64,000 bases of DNA. It comes from Piezodorus guildinii. Its lineage: Eukaryota; Arthropoda; Insecta; Hemiptera; Pentatomidae. The notes under the pieces are model-generated. The model did no database searches. It worked only from the letters and a program-made list of their open reading frames with translations, and was not told the DNA's origin. Numbering within the stretch: position 1 is the stretch's first letter; every line of letters begins with the position of its first letter. Shown piece after piece: positions 54,227 to 63,801 of the stretch. The DNA lies in contig CM041292.1 in the NCBI GenBank assembly GCA_023052935.1, forward strand, positions 142,317,143 to 142,381,142. The letters are read 5' to 3'. A program made the translations under genes and the position numbers.

Positions 54227-55144
54227 ATGGCTAATTGTAAAATTTGCAATAAATCAGCCGGCAGAGACGAAAAATTACGTCTGACGTGTATTTTATGTCA
54301 AAATGTATTCCATATAAAATGCATTAAGATAGAATTTGTGGACCAAGAAACATACAAAAAATGGGTCTGCCCTGAATGCGATTCTTCATCGAAGGCATCA
54401 CCTGACACGGAGCCCAGTTCCGTGATCGACCTGTTGAGAGCGCTGACTGAAGAGGTTAGGGGAGTGAAGGCTAAGCTTCAAGCCATAGACGAGCTAAAAG
54501 ATATTAAGGATACGCTCGAAAAACAATCAGAACTTTCTTTTCAAAATATGGAAAGACTGCTAAAAATTGAAGGCCTTCTAGAACAACAGAAGAATCAGGT
54601 TGAAAAACTGACCCAGGAAAATACCACCTTAAAAGATAAAATAGTTAATTTAGAAAGCCGTTTAAATAGCGCTGAACAAAGTCAACTTAGTAATTCTATA
54701 GAAATCAGAGGAATCCCTGAAAGACCGGGTGAGACCGTCGTGGGAACTGTACTAAGCGTTGGCGCGGGCCTGGGCGTCCAGCTCAGCCCTGGAGACCTGG
54801 ACCACGCGATACGCCTCAGGCCTAAGGAACCTGGGACCCCGGGGACCATCATTGCTCGCTTCATCAGACGGACGGTGAAAGAGGACTTGGTGAGACAGAG
54901 AAAAGTGAAAAGGGATTTTTCTACGCGCCATCTCGGATGGAATGAAAACGACAGTCATCGCGTCTACGTGAGCGAGGCAATGACAGCCACCAACAGGCAC
55001 TTATACTGGCTGGCCAGGCAGAAAAAGGTTTCCGCCAATATTAAGTATGTGTGGTTCAGTGGGGGCCGGGTCAGGTGCCGGAAGTCAGATGGTTGCCCAG
55101 CGGTGATTATAAACAAATCCTCAGACTTAGATGCGTTTATTTGA
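54227..55144 (+). CDS. CR1 ORF1, PHD-finger / coiled-coil / FP-C-like protein
   Basis: Intact, 305 aa. The N-terminal PHD finger is C4HC3: C4, C7, C21, C24, H29, C32, C48, C51. Residues ~65-155 form a heptad-rich coiled coil (LLRALTEEVRGVKAKLQAID, LEQQKNQVEKLTQENTTL). Residues ~158-260 (IEIRGIPERPGE, LDHAIRLRPKEPG, IIARFIRRTVKEDLVRQRK) resemble the RNA-binding-like region of LINE ORF1 proteins, and the end (NRHLYWLARQKK, YVWFSGGRVRCRKSDG) matches the C-terminal domain annotated as baculovirus FP-protein-like in insect proteins. Its likely role is trimerising RNA chaperone of the LINE RNP. ATG 54227 follows 'tacaaa' and is the only sensible start. Confidence 0.9.
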   Translation: MANCKICNKSAGRDEKLRLTCILCQNVFHIKCIKIEFVDQETYKKWVCPECDSSSKASPDTEPSSVIDLLRALTEEVRGVKAKLQAIDELKDIKDTLEKQSELSFQNMERLLKIEGLLEQQKNQVEKLTQENTTLKDKIVNLESRLNSAEQSQLSNSIEIRGIPERPGETVVGTVLSVGAGLGVQLSPGDLDHAIRLRPKEPGTPGTIIARFIRRTVKEDLVRQRKVKRDFSTRHLGWNENDSHRVYVSEAMTATNRHLYWLARQKKVSANIKYVWFSGGRVRCRKSDGCPAVIINKSSDLDAFI

Positions 55145-56663
55145 GAATTCAGTTCAAGTTTCCAATATTTAGTAAGACCTTTATTTTATTTACTTAAGAA
55201 AGATTCATTATTTTTGTTTAATTTTTTTCTTTATTTAAAAGGCATATATTTTAGTTTGTTAATTAGGTCATTTTATATCTATAATCATCTTATTTTTGTT
55301 ATATATTTACTTCATTTTATTCTTCTAATCGAATTCTATAAGTCTGCACTTTATTTTTTTTTTTCAGAAACTATTATTCTAAATTCACATTTTCTCATTC
55401 AAATTATAATTTTTTTTATTATTATGCGTGTGTGTGGTTATATATATAAGTGTATTTGTGAGCATATATATGTATATATGTTTTATTTTTTTTAATTGTA
55501 AATATTTTACTTTTTTATTTTGAAGCCCTAGTATTTTTTTATTTTCTAATTAGGTTAGTTAATAACAATGTAGGTATCTTTTTTTTTTCTCTCTTTTTTA
55601 AATAGAAGAATGTCATTATATTTTTTAATATTATTTTTTCATTGTCTGGGAAACTTTATTTTAAAATGGAAAATACTTTACTCTTTTGGATGGAAGATAT
55701 TTTATTTATTTACTTTATATTGAAGATATATCTGTATATCTGGACAAAATTTCATTTTTATCTATTATTATATTTCATAGTGGTTATTATCATTTAATAG
55801 AAACTAAGATATCTTTGTTAAATACCCAATATTTTTCACTCCTTACTGTTTCTTTTAGTTGTTTTTATTTATTTATTTATTTTATTTTTTCCTCTTTTTT
55901 TAATGTTATTTTTTGATTATTTGAGATTTTTTTTTTCAATGAAAATACTTTATTGTTTTTGAATGGAAGACATTTATTTCCTTTATACTGAAGATATATC
56001 TGCATCTCTGGACAATTTTCATTTTTATCTATTATTATATATTATCAGTGATTATTATCATTTGGTAGAAACTAAAATATCTTTGTTAAATATCCAGTAT
56101 TTTTCTCTTCTTACTGTTTCTTTTAATTGTTTTTATTAACTTATTTTATTTTTTCCTTATTTATATAATTTTTTCACCGTTTGAGAAATTTTATTTTAAA
56201 ATGGAAAATAATCTATTTTTTTTTGGATGGAAGATATTTTATTTATTTACTTCATATTGAAGATATTGTTTTCTTTTAAGTTTCAGACTTATTGTTAAAC
56301 ATTTATTTTATTTTCTTAAAGAAGACTTATTATTTTTCTTTCTTTTTTTTTTAAAAGGTATAAAAAATATTTTGTGGTTTGGGAAGATTTTAATTTTGTA
56401 TCAACAATATTTTTGTTATATTTTTCTGCTCGTGTTCATAATTAAGCATTATAATATTCGTTTTCTATATGTTTTAGCGACTTGCATTTTATGTTTTCTT
56501 TCTAAAAACTTAGGTTCAAATTTATATTATCAATTTAAATATCTATTTCTTCATTTTTTGATAGATTCCAATAACTTTGAAATTATTCATATTTTAAGGA
56601 TTCGCTCTTATCTATTCCTTAATCCCGACTCTTTTACAGTTATCCCAACTCCCAAATCCAGCT
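55145..56663 (+). other. CR1 inter-ORF spacer, 1.5 kb, AT-rich
   Basis: Over 80% AT. It contains no convincing coding sequence; the small frames at 55214, 55686 and 56372 are T-rich by composition. It carries imperfect direct repeats of about 265 bp (separate entry), and a further pair of similar blocks at about 55176-55255 and 56300-56370 ('tttatttt.ttact/cttaa.gaa.attatttttc/g'). ORF2 expression across such a spacer would need reinitiation, an internal start or a separate RNA. Confidence 0.8.
55664..56280 (+). repeat. Imperfect ~265-bp direct repeats in CR1 spacer (about 2.3 copies)
   Basis: Unit 1 starts about 55664 ('aaaatggaaaatacttta'), unit 2 about 55938 ('aatgaaaatactttattg') and partial unit 3 about 56199 ('aaaatggaaaataatcta'). 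Shared internal words are 'ttgaagatatatctg', 'tttttatctattattatat', 'ctttgttaaata.cca', 'cttactgtttctttta' and 'ttattttattttttcct'. Units are roughly 80-85% alike. Confidence 0.9.
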
Positions 56664-59465
56664 ATGATTAATATCCTTACCTCCTGTCACATTAATGCAC
56701 AATCCCTTATTGCCCACTATGATGAATTTCAAAAATATTTTCTAGACAATTTTTATCACATCATAGCAGTATCTGAAACCTGGTTAAAACCTTACATTCC
56801 TTCCTCACAAGTATCCCTCACCAATTATTCCTTCCTTCGCCATGACCGATCTGATCGCAGGGGTGGTGGTGTGGGGCTGTATATACATGACTCTCTCAAG
56901 GCCAAAATCCTTCTCCAATCACCTTCTCTTTACCATCCTCATATCGAATACATGTTTGTTGAAATCTCCACTGTTTCATCTCCCCTCCTGTATGCTATTG
57001 TCTATCGACCGCCTCATGTTCCTTTCGATAACCTTTTTGAGTCCTCCCTAGTCCAATTGGTTTCAAGTTACTCCAATATCATAATTTCCGGCGATTTCAA
57101 CGTTAATATGATGTCTGAATCATATGACAAATCTTTCTTAGTAAACCTCTTGTTTTCCCTAAACCTTTATCTTGTTCCTTATTTTCCCACCCATCATACG
57201 CAATTCTCCGACACCTGGCTGGACCTTCACATAACAGATTCATCCCTAAAAATCCTTTCATCCTCCCAGCACCCGGTTCCGTTTCTTTCATCGCACGACC
57301 TTATCCAGATTTCATATGACCTACCAGTAAAATCCTTTACTCCCAAAGTGATATCCTATCGTAATTTGGATCTCCTATCCTACGAATCACTTCGATCTGA
57401 CCTGGAATCACTAAATTGGGATACCATATACTCCTGTAACTCTATCGATCCTATGATTTCCTGTCTCACCTTAAATCTGAAAACCATACTAGACATACAT
57501 GCGCCTATTAAAACCCGAACCTTCCGCCGTCCCATTGCTCCTTGGCTGACTTCCGAAATAAAGGAAATGATGAGAAAAAGAGAAGCAGCCAGACGTAAAT
57601 TCCGTCGCACTCGCTTTCCAGATGATTACGCAAATTATAAGCAGCTTCGAAATGAAACCCAGGATGCAGTGCGACGTGCGAAATCCCTCTTCATCCATAA
57701 TGCCCTTTCCAGTGCTCCAAACTCTCAATCCAAATGGAAAATCCTCCGCAAACTATCTCTTCCAGAATCTTATAACTGCAATTCCATTTCTATCCCACCA
57801 GACGAACTTAACAATTATTTCGTATCCTTATCACCTTCCTCATCTTCCACTACCGATATTGGACATAATACTTTTAATCCAGAAAGTTTCTTCTTCTCCC
57901 ATATTCCATATGACGAATTAATAACAACTGTTCTTAAATCCCATACCAATGATTATGGACCCGATAACATACCAGTAAAACTAATTAAATCCTGTCTACC
58001 ATTTCTTATTCCAGTACTCTATCATATATATAATTTTTCCTTTCAAAACTCTATATTTCCTACTTCCTGGAAAACTGCCTTAGTTCGTCCATTAAACAAA
58101 ATTCCAAATCATTCCTCACCGTCTGACTTTCGTCCTATTTCTTTACTTTCTAATCTTTCCAAACCCTTGGAACGCCTTGCACAAAACCAACTATCAAATT
58201 TCCTGGAAGAACGCGCCCTAACCAATCCTCTCCAATCCGGCTTCCGACCTGGTTATTCCACACAATCCGCTCTCCTAAAAATAATCCAAGACTTCCAATC
58301 CGCCATTGAAAACAAAAAACTGACTATCCTCATCCTTCTAGATTTTTCTAAAGCCTTTGACACAGTTGACCATAATATCCTCCTTGCCAAACTACGAAAT
58401 CTCCCTTTATCCAATAGTGCTCTGTGCTGGTTTCAATCCTTCCTCTCAGATCGTTCGCAGTATGTGGTAGTTCCAGGGCAACCTCCTTCCAGAACTTTAC
58501 CTTTATCCTGTGGTGTTCCTCAAGGTTCATCACTGTCTCCCACTTTATTTTCTGTTTACATTAATGACCTTCCTCTCCATATCCATCACTCCCAATATCA
58601 TATCTATGCTGATGACTTCCAAATTTACCAATCCTTCGCTCCTTCGGACCTATCACTAGCAATCGAAAAGCTGCAAGACGATCTCAACCGAATTAGTTCT
58701 TGGGCAGCCGAAAACAAGCTAAAACTAAATGTAGAGAAAACTAAAGCTATCGTGATAGGATCCCATCCTCTCCTTAAAAACCTTCCACCAATCCCAACAC
58801 TGTTTCTCAATGACAATCCAATAAAGTTTCACCAAACCGTTAAAAACCTAGGACTCACCCTCGATCAAACCTTATCCTGGAAAAACCATATCTTTGAAAT
58901 CTCTCGTCGCACATTTTCCACCTTAAAACACCTCAATTACCTTCGTCATCTTCTTCCTTTTGAAACCCGTAGGCTTTTGATTAGTTCCTTAATATTCCCC
59001 CACTTTGACTACTGTTGTGCGGTGTATGGGGGTGTCTCTGGAGATCTCGAAGCAAAACTAAAACGATTATTCAACTGCTTTATCCGCTTCATCTTTGGGA
59101 TATCCAGGGACACCTCTGTCACCCGATTCTACGAAGAGTTGAAGTGGCTTTACCCTTCCTACCGTTGTAAGTACTTCCTGGCTTCCTTTCTCTTCCAAGT
59201 TCTCCAATCCCGCCGTCCTTCTTACATAACAGATATGTTTCTTTTCAAATCCTCAGTCCACTCTCGCCACACTCGCGCACGGCCTTCGGACATGTATACG
59301 ATGCCCCATCGAACTGCAGCTTTCGACAGATCTTTCCTAATTCGATCTTCATCCTCATGGAACTCTATTCCTTCTAATATCCGTGACTCCAATACTCTTC
59401 CGACATTCAAATCTCGCCTGTTCAATCATCTCCTGTCCCTCCAATTTCCGAGGAATCCTAATTAG
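56664..59465 (+). CDS. CR1 ORF2, endonuclease-reverse transcriptase, intact
   Basis: 933 codons without a break. The APE endonuclease (1-~230) has HINAQSL, AVSETWL (catalytic Glu), IISGDFNVN and a terminal SSHDLIQISYD in the position of the S-D-H block. RT (about 440-720): VRPLNKIPN, DFRPISLLSNLSK, LLDFSKAFDTVDH (motif A Asp at residue 560), CGVPQGSSLSPTLF (motif B), YADD at residues 648-651 (58605-58616) and NKLKLNVEKTK. C-terminus: LFPHFDYCCAVYGG, KRLFNCFIRFIFG, SRRPSYI, SSSWNSIP, TFKSRLFNHLL, typical of CR1-like elements. The start at 56664 is the first ATG and begins the endonuclease fold directly. Confidence 0.95.
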   Translation: MINILTSCHINAQSLIAHYDEFQKYFLDNFYHIIAVSETWLKPYIPSSQVSLTNYSFLRHDRSDRRGGGVGLYIHDSLKAKILLQSPSLYHPHIEYMFVEISTVSSPLLYAIVYRPPHVPFDNLFESSLVQLVSSYSNIIISGDFNVNMMSESYDKSFLVNLLFSLNLYLVPYFPTHHTQFSDTWLDLHITDSSLKILSSSQHPVPFLSSHDLIQISYDLPVKSFTPKVISYRNLDLLSYESLRSDLESLNWDTIYSCNSIDPMISCLTLNLKTILDIHAPIKTRTFRRPIAPWLTSEIKEMMRKREAARRKFRRTRFPDDYANYKQLRNETQDAVRRAKSLFIHNALSSAPNSQSKWKILRKLSLPESYNCNSISIPPDELNNYFVSLSPSSSSTTDIGHNTFNPESFFFSHIPYDELITTVLKSHTNDYGPDNIPVKLIKSCLPFLIPVLYHIYNFSFQNSIFPTSWKTALVRPLNKIPNHSSPSDFRPISLLSNLSKPLERLAQNQLSNFLEERALTNPLQSGFRPGYSTQSALLKIIQDFQSAIENKKLTILILLDFSKAFDTVDHNILLAKLRNLPLSNSALCWFQSFLSDRSQYVVVPGQPPSRTLPLSCGVPQGSSLSPTLFSVYINDLPLHIHHSQYHIYADDFQIYQSFAPSDLSLAIEKLQDDLNRISSWAAENKLKLNVEKTKAIVIGSHPLLKNLPPIPTLFLNDNPIKFHQTVKNLGLTLDQTLSWKNHIFEISRRTFSTLKHLNYLRHLLPFETRRLLISSLIFPHFDYCCAVYGGVSGDLEAKLKRLFNCFIRFIFGISRDTSVTRFYEELKWLYPSYRCKYFLASFLFQVLQSRRPSYITDMFLFKSSVHSRHTRARPSDMYTMPHRTAAFDRSFLIRSSSSWNSIPSNIRDSNTLPTFKSRLFNHLLSLQFPRNPN

Positions 59466-59837
59466 TTTTCTAATTTCAATTAAAATTAATAACAAAACAG
59501 ATAGAAGCGTTTATATACCCATTATATTTTATGTTATCTGGTGTTTTGCACTTATTATATTATTAGTATATTGTTAAAAAACAAAAAACACTGAAATGCT
59601 TTTTTAATGAAAATTGTATATAAGTACATATTTCTTATTATGTTTATTATCTAGTTTAATTTTCAATATTATTATTTAAGACTGCTTTTTAATCCATTTT
59701 TTGTAATTTCTATTGTTTCTTTGTATTCTTTTTGTATACTCTAAGACCTTAAAGTTATTATTTTGATTTTCCTGTTATGTTATTCTAAAGGGACTAGTCC
59801 CAGAATAAATAAAGATTTATTATTATTATTATTATTA

Positions 59838-61311
59838 AATGCTGAGATATATCGGCCAGAAGGGACTGGCAATGCTCCAGCACCTCCTTAACATCGTTCG
59901 GAAGAGGAAAGTGATCCCAAAGGACTGGGAGGTTTCAACAATAATCCCGATCTTCAAAAAAGGAGATAATCGAGAATGTCAGAACCATCGAGGCATATCA
60001 CTGCTCAGTGTCCCCTATAAAGTATTCTCCAACCTACTTGAAAAAGATTGAGGAGCCTTATAGAAGACAAACTAGGGGAAGAACAATATGGCTTCCGACC
60101 TAATAGGAGCACTCAGGATCTGATATTTACGATGAGACAGATTTCTGAAAAGATTATAGAAAAGAGCAGAGAGGTCTTCGCCTGTTTTGTAGATATAAAC
60201 CAGGCTGTTGACAGTGTTCAGAAAAGAGACATTTCTACAGCACTGGAAGAATTTGGAGGCCACATAGGACTAAGGAAGGCTATATTAAGTCTTTACGAAG
60301 TGCAGATAAACGTCGTAAGGACATGCAACCACACATCAGGGGAATTCCAACAGAGCAACGAATAAGACAAGGATGCAGCCTTAGCTCCCTCTTGTTTATC
60401 ATGGTGTTGGATACTGCCCTGAAGCGAGCAAAATAGGAAATGAGACCATACCATCTCGGATATAGGAACCTTCAGAGTGTTCAGCACACAGTCCTTGCGT
60501 TCGCTGACGACATGTTGGTGTTTGGGAACAATTGTCGCAACCTCCAGTTTAACCTGAAGATCCTTCAAGACAAACTCAAGACCATAAATATGGAAATAAA
60601 TATATCCAAAACTAAATTTATGAGGATCGGAAAAAGGAGTGAACATGATGACCGAATCGTCAGGCTGAACGGAATCCATTTGGAACAGGTTTCAGACTTT
60701 AAGTACCTGGGGGCCCAGCTCAATGAATACGGACGGATCAGTGGAGACATCGGAGAGAAGTTAAAAACAGCCGGAAGATGTTTTTACCCCCTCAGGAAAG
60801 GTTTTCTTGACAAGAAGAAAGTTTCAAAGGCCACTAAGAAGGTAGTCTTCAAAAACACATTCCTCCCTATTCTAACGTATGCAAGTGAGTCTTGAACCCT
60901 CTATACTAAACATAAGAGCCAAATCCAAGGTATGGAAATGCTATCTAAGAAATATTGAGGTGAAAACAAGAAGGGATAGAGTGAAAAACTCAACAATAGG
61001 AGCGAACCTGGAACTGAGGCCGGCTGAAGATGTTATCGAGGAGAACCAGCTTAGGTGGTTCGGACACATCTCGCTAATGGCTGAGGATAGAATACCCAGG
61101 GCTACTCACGAGGTTAGAGTGGAGGGGAGGAGACCTCAAGGAAGACCAAGAAAAGCCTGGGAGGAAGGAGTGAAGGAGGCCTTTAAAAAGAATGGAACCG
61201 ATTGGAGAAGGAGAAGGCAGCTGGCACAGGATAGAGAACTTTAAGTCGGGCTCTATAAGACAGCACCTCACACTGCTCCGCGGTAAAGAGGACTCGATTA
61301 AGTAAGTAAGT
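59838..61311 (+). pseudogene. RTE-3 ORF, right part (RT and C-terminus), multiply broken
   Basis: Pieces in order: LRYIGQKGLAMLQHLL, IIPIFKKGDNRECQNHRG (59839-60051); GEEQYGFRPNRSTQDLIF, FVDINQAVDSV, where motif A has Gln-Ala-Val for the usual aromatic stretch (60048-60365); FADD at 60500-60511, NISKTKFMRIG, FKYLGAQL (60440-60895); then NQLRWFGHIS and GRRPQGRPRKAW in a shifted frame (60879-61244). At least three frame breaks and stops. Motif B is damaged. It is clearly dead and older than the CR1 it hosts. Confidence 0.88.
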
Positions 61312-61392
61312 AAATAATGAGCCGATGAAACTGATTGTCGTAGGTAAAAATATAATAGATTATTTAATTAAACACACGTTTCTATTGAATGT
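61312..61392 (+). repeat. Repeat R fragment (near 3' end)
   Basis: 'Gagccgatgaaactgattg' and 'taatagattatttaatta', then 'acacacgtttctattgaa', match the region just before the 3' end of R (as at 38910-38980 and 62500-62570). It is cut off by the following LINE fragment. Confidence 0.7.
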
Positions 61393-61667
61393 TCAATTTT
61401 ATTTATTTGTTATTCCGCATCTACCCTTTCGGGTCATTAGCGGGTCTTGATTCACTAGCTTTATATTGAGTTTAATTGGCCAATGTCTCTAAAAAACTCA
61501 AAAATCTTAAATTTGTGTCCTCATCATTTCTCAGTGCTTCTTTTAAGTTTGGAGATATGTTAAGTCTTGTTCTGGTGTAAGTGTACAGTGTGCATGATGT
61601 TACTATGTGTTTTATAGCCAGTGTTGTTTTACATGTGTCACAGAATGGCGGATCTAGACCAACCATG
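61393..61667 (-). pseudogene. LINE 3'-end fragment with zinc-binding C-terminus
   Basis: The minus-strand frame (61711 down to 61472) includes MVGLDPPFCDTC, TTLAIKHIVTSC, and SPNLKEALRNDEDTNLRFL to a stop. CX2CX8HX4C matches the C-terminal zinc-binding segment that follows RNase H in I-like and some Jockey-group LINEs. After the stop lies a 3' UTR ('gacccgaaagggtagatgc') and a TAAATAAA tail toward 61393. The RT is absent; the family is unlike the other LINEs in this window. Confidence 0.6.
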
Positions 61668-61760
61668 TATTTCCGTTGAAAATTTGAATTCGTAAATTTT
61701 CTCGATCGCAATACTTTCCCTTACTATATATTTCATATGTAGGTAAGTGAAAGTAAAATA
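61668..61760 (-). repeat. Repeat R, 5'-end piece in reverse orientation
   Basis: 'Gtatttccgttgaaaattt', 'tctcgatcgcaatactttc', then 'gtaggtaagtgaaagtaaa' are the reverse complement of the R 5' end at 61800-61890. It forms an inverted pair with copy 6, separated by about 35 bases. Confidence 0.85.
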
Positions 61761-61794
61761 AATTGTTCAATTTTCATTCATTCATTAACAATTC

Positions 61795-62690
61795 ATTTTA
61801 ATTTCACTTACCTATGTATGGAATATATAGTAAGGGAAAGTATTGCGATCGAGAAAGTTTTCGAATTCCAGTTTTCAACGGAAATACACGTTTTAGGGTC
61901 CCCTGATAAGTCCAAATGACCAAGTCCCGAAAAAAAGTCTGTGTGTGTGTGTTTGTGTAATAACTCCCGCGCGTAAACGAAAAGTCCTATGAAAGTGAAA
62001 ATTCATATTTAAGACAACTATACGCCCGAGATGTTAGAGCAACTTTTTGATCAAAATCAGCTAACCAGAAGAGCCTCTTTATACCATCCATTTTACACCT
62101 AAAAACCGGCTCTAATGATTTTGATTAAACTAGCTATATCGATGTGAAATTGGACTGGCTATATATCATGTAGATTTCATTCTGATTGAAATAGTCTGAC
62201 AGGGCTTAAATGCCGATATTTAAACATTTCTTCCTCTAAAGTACCTTTAATTTGTAGATTCGAAAAATTGACCAGATTATCTTGTTTCTACTGATGAAAA
62301 CAGTTAAATATATAACTTGAACTATTTTGATATCCAACTATACGAGAAAACTGCAAAAATATTTTCTTAATGCAATTTTTTGTTTTTAAAATTAAGAACA
62401 TTAATATACACGTATGATATACCGTTGGAATGGTAAATATTTTAGAAACAAATATTATTTTATACATACTACAGTAAAAGTTAACGTTAAGTGATGAAAA
62501 GCCGATGAAACTAACTGATTTTTGTAGATAAAAATGTAATATATTAATTAATAAAACACATGTTTCTATTAAAATTAAATTAAATTAATTCATTAAAAAT
62601 TTATTTTTATTCCTAAATGTATTTAAAAATTCTTAAACTGATTTTAAAAACTCAGGTAAGTGAAATTCGTGTGAAGCGCGCACCAGATTT
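61795..62690 (+). repeat. Repeat R, copy 6 (complete)
   Basis: It begins 'atttcacttacctatg' (TTCACTTACC at 61803-61812), has 'gtattgcgatcgag', a short (TG)n near 61936, 'gggcttaaatgccgatattt', 'taccgttggaatgg', and ends GGTAAGTGAA (62655-62664) followed by 'gcgcgcaccagatttttt'. It is an uninterrupted copy of about 0.9 kb, useful as a reference for the family. No conserved frame. Confidence 0.88.
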
Positions 62691-63706
62691 TTTTATATTT
62701 TAATTTGTTTAGTTACTTATATTTCACTCAACTTATATTTCACTCCTGTTTCTCATTTCTTGACAAATTAGCAGTAAATATACATCAAGGATAATAAGAT
62801 AATATACATGAATACTTGAATAAAATATGTGGAAATCTATTTCTAGCCCTAACGAGAATTCTCAATCGAGATGAAATAGTATATGTGTAAAGTTAGCCGT
62901 TGTAGATTATAGAGCTATACACTGGAGCCCTATTTAGTCCTCATCCTCAACGCTTAGCTCGTTAGCTCTTCAAACTGGCTCCTTGAATTTCCTCCTATTC
63001 CTTTCCCTCCCTCATTGAAAAGGAAAACGGCCTATCGTTTAAACTGTTGATTTCGCTTAAGAGATTCCTATACACAATAAGGAAATCGTTACCGATACGC
63101 TGTGATTTCAGTACTTTAGTTAAATTACTTGAAATCCAGGATTATTAGAGAACTAAAATATTATTATGATTCTAGAAACTGAAACTAATAGTACATTACA
63201 TAACATATCATTACATATAACAAAGATAATAGGCGGGTTTGGGCCTATCCTGTAAATATAATATTAAGATTACCCACAAAAATCACATCTATAACATCAA
63301 CCCTAAGGAAATATGCACAATATGTTATAGGAAACAATATGGAACAATGGTGTTAATGGGAACAAAACCTCGATATTATTTTAAATTTGCGTGAAAGCAA
63401 CTTAATTTACCGTGTAGGAAGTAATGTTGTTATTGGTTGGCTACTCTGTAAATGATTCGATTATATGGTTTTGTTTTGTTGGTAGTACTTTGGACTTATC
63501 AGTTCAACCTGTGAAATTGTACTAGTTTCTACGAAATTTTTCTCTCCCGCAAACTTTTTGCAAGTATGAAACTGTTATCTATGTAGCTTATTTAGTATCT
63601 GCTTACTGTTCTTGAAGTTGTCTTCTCGCAGGAAATTCCGTGCTCAATATACTATTGACAACAGATTTTATAGGTTATGGCATCCACATTTTTTACAGTT
63701 TGGGTA
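62691..63706. other. AT-rich intergenic DNA, no gene seen
   Basis: No coding or mobile-element signal is recognised. A slightly GC-richer patch lies at 62920-63030. Confidence 0.55.
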
Positions 63707-63713
63707 TATATAT

Positions 63714-63798
<85 letters not shown>
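63707..63798. repeat. (TA)n microsatellite, about 45 units
   Basis: The longest dinucleotide run in the window. Tyr-Ile frames through it on both strands are artefacts. Confidence 0.97.

Positions 63799-63801
<3 letters not shown>

Larger units (their letters stand above)
53874..59837 (+). mobile_element. CR1-type LINE with both ORFs open, nested in RTE-3
   Basis: About 5.96 kb: a 5' UTR (~0.35 kb), ORF1 (PHD-finger protein), an unusually long 1.5-kb inter-ORF spacer with internal repeats, ORF2 (endonuclease-RT) and a ~0.37-kb 3' UTR ending 'gggactagtcccagaataa' and (ATT)n. The 3' end matches the truncated copy at 23265. ORF1 with a PHD finger and an ORF2 starting INAQSL-like place it in the CR1/L2-like group; the exact clade is uncertain. 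The 5' border carries a 10-bp repeat, GACGGCATTT (53860-53869 and 53884-53893), and no clear TSD. This is the only apparently intact autonomous element in the window. Confidence 0.9.
53155..61311 (+). mobile_element. RTE-type LINE 'RTE-3', split by an intact CR1 element
   Basis: The left part (53155-53873) and right part (59838-61311) join in the middle of the RT. The left ends at the GMDGISP block and the right starts at MLRYIGQKG, which are consecutive in related RTE proteins. It ends after 'gaggactcgattaag' with a TAAG-type tail (61298-61314). It starts next to the (ATT)n tail of RTE-2 without a 5' UTR, so it is 5'-truncated. About 2.2 kb of RTE-3 remains. Confidence 0.88.
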
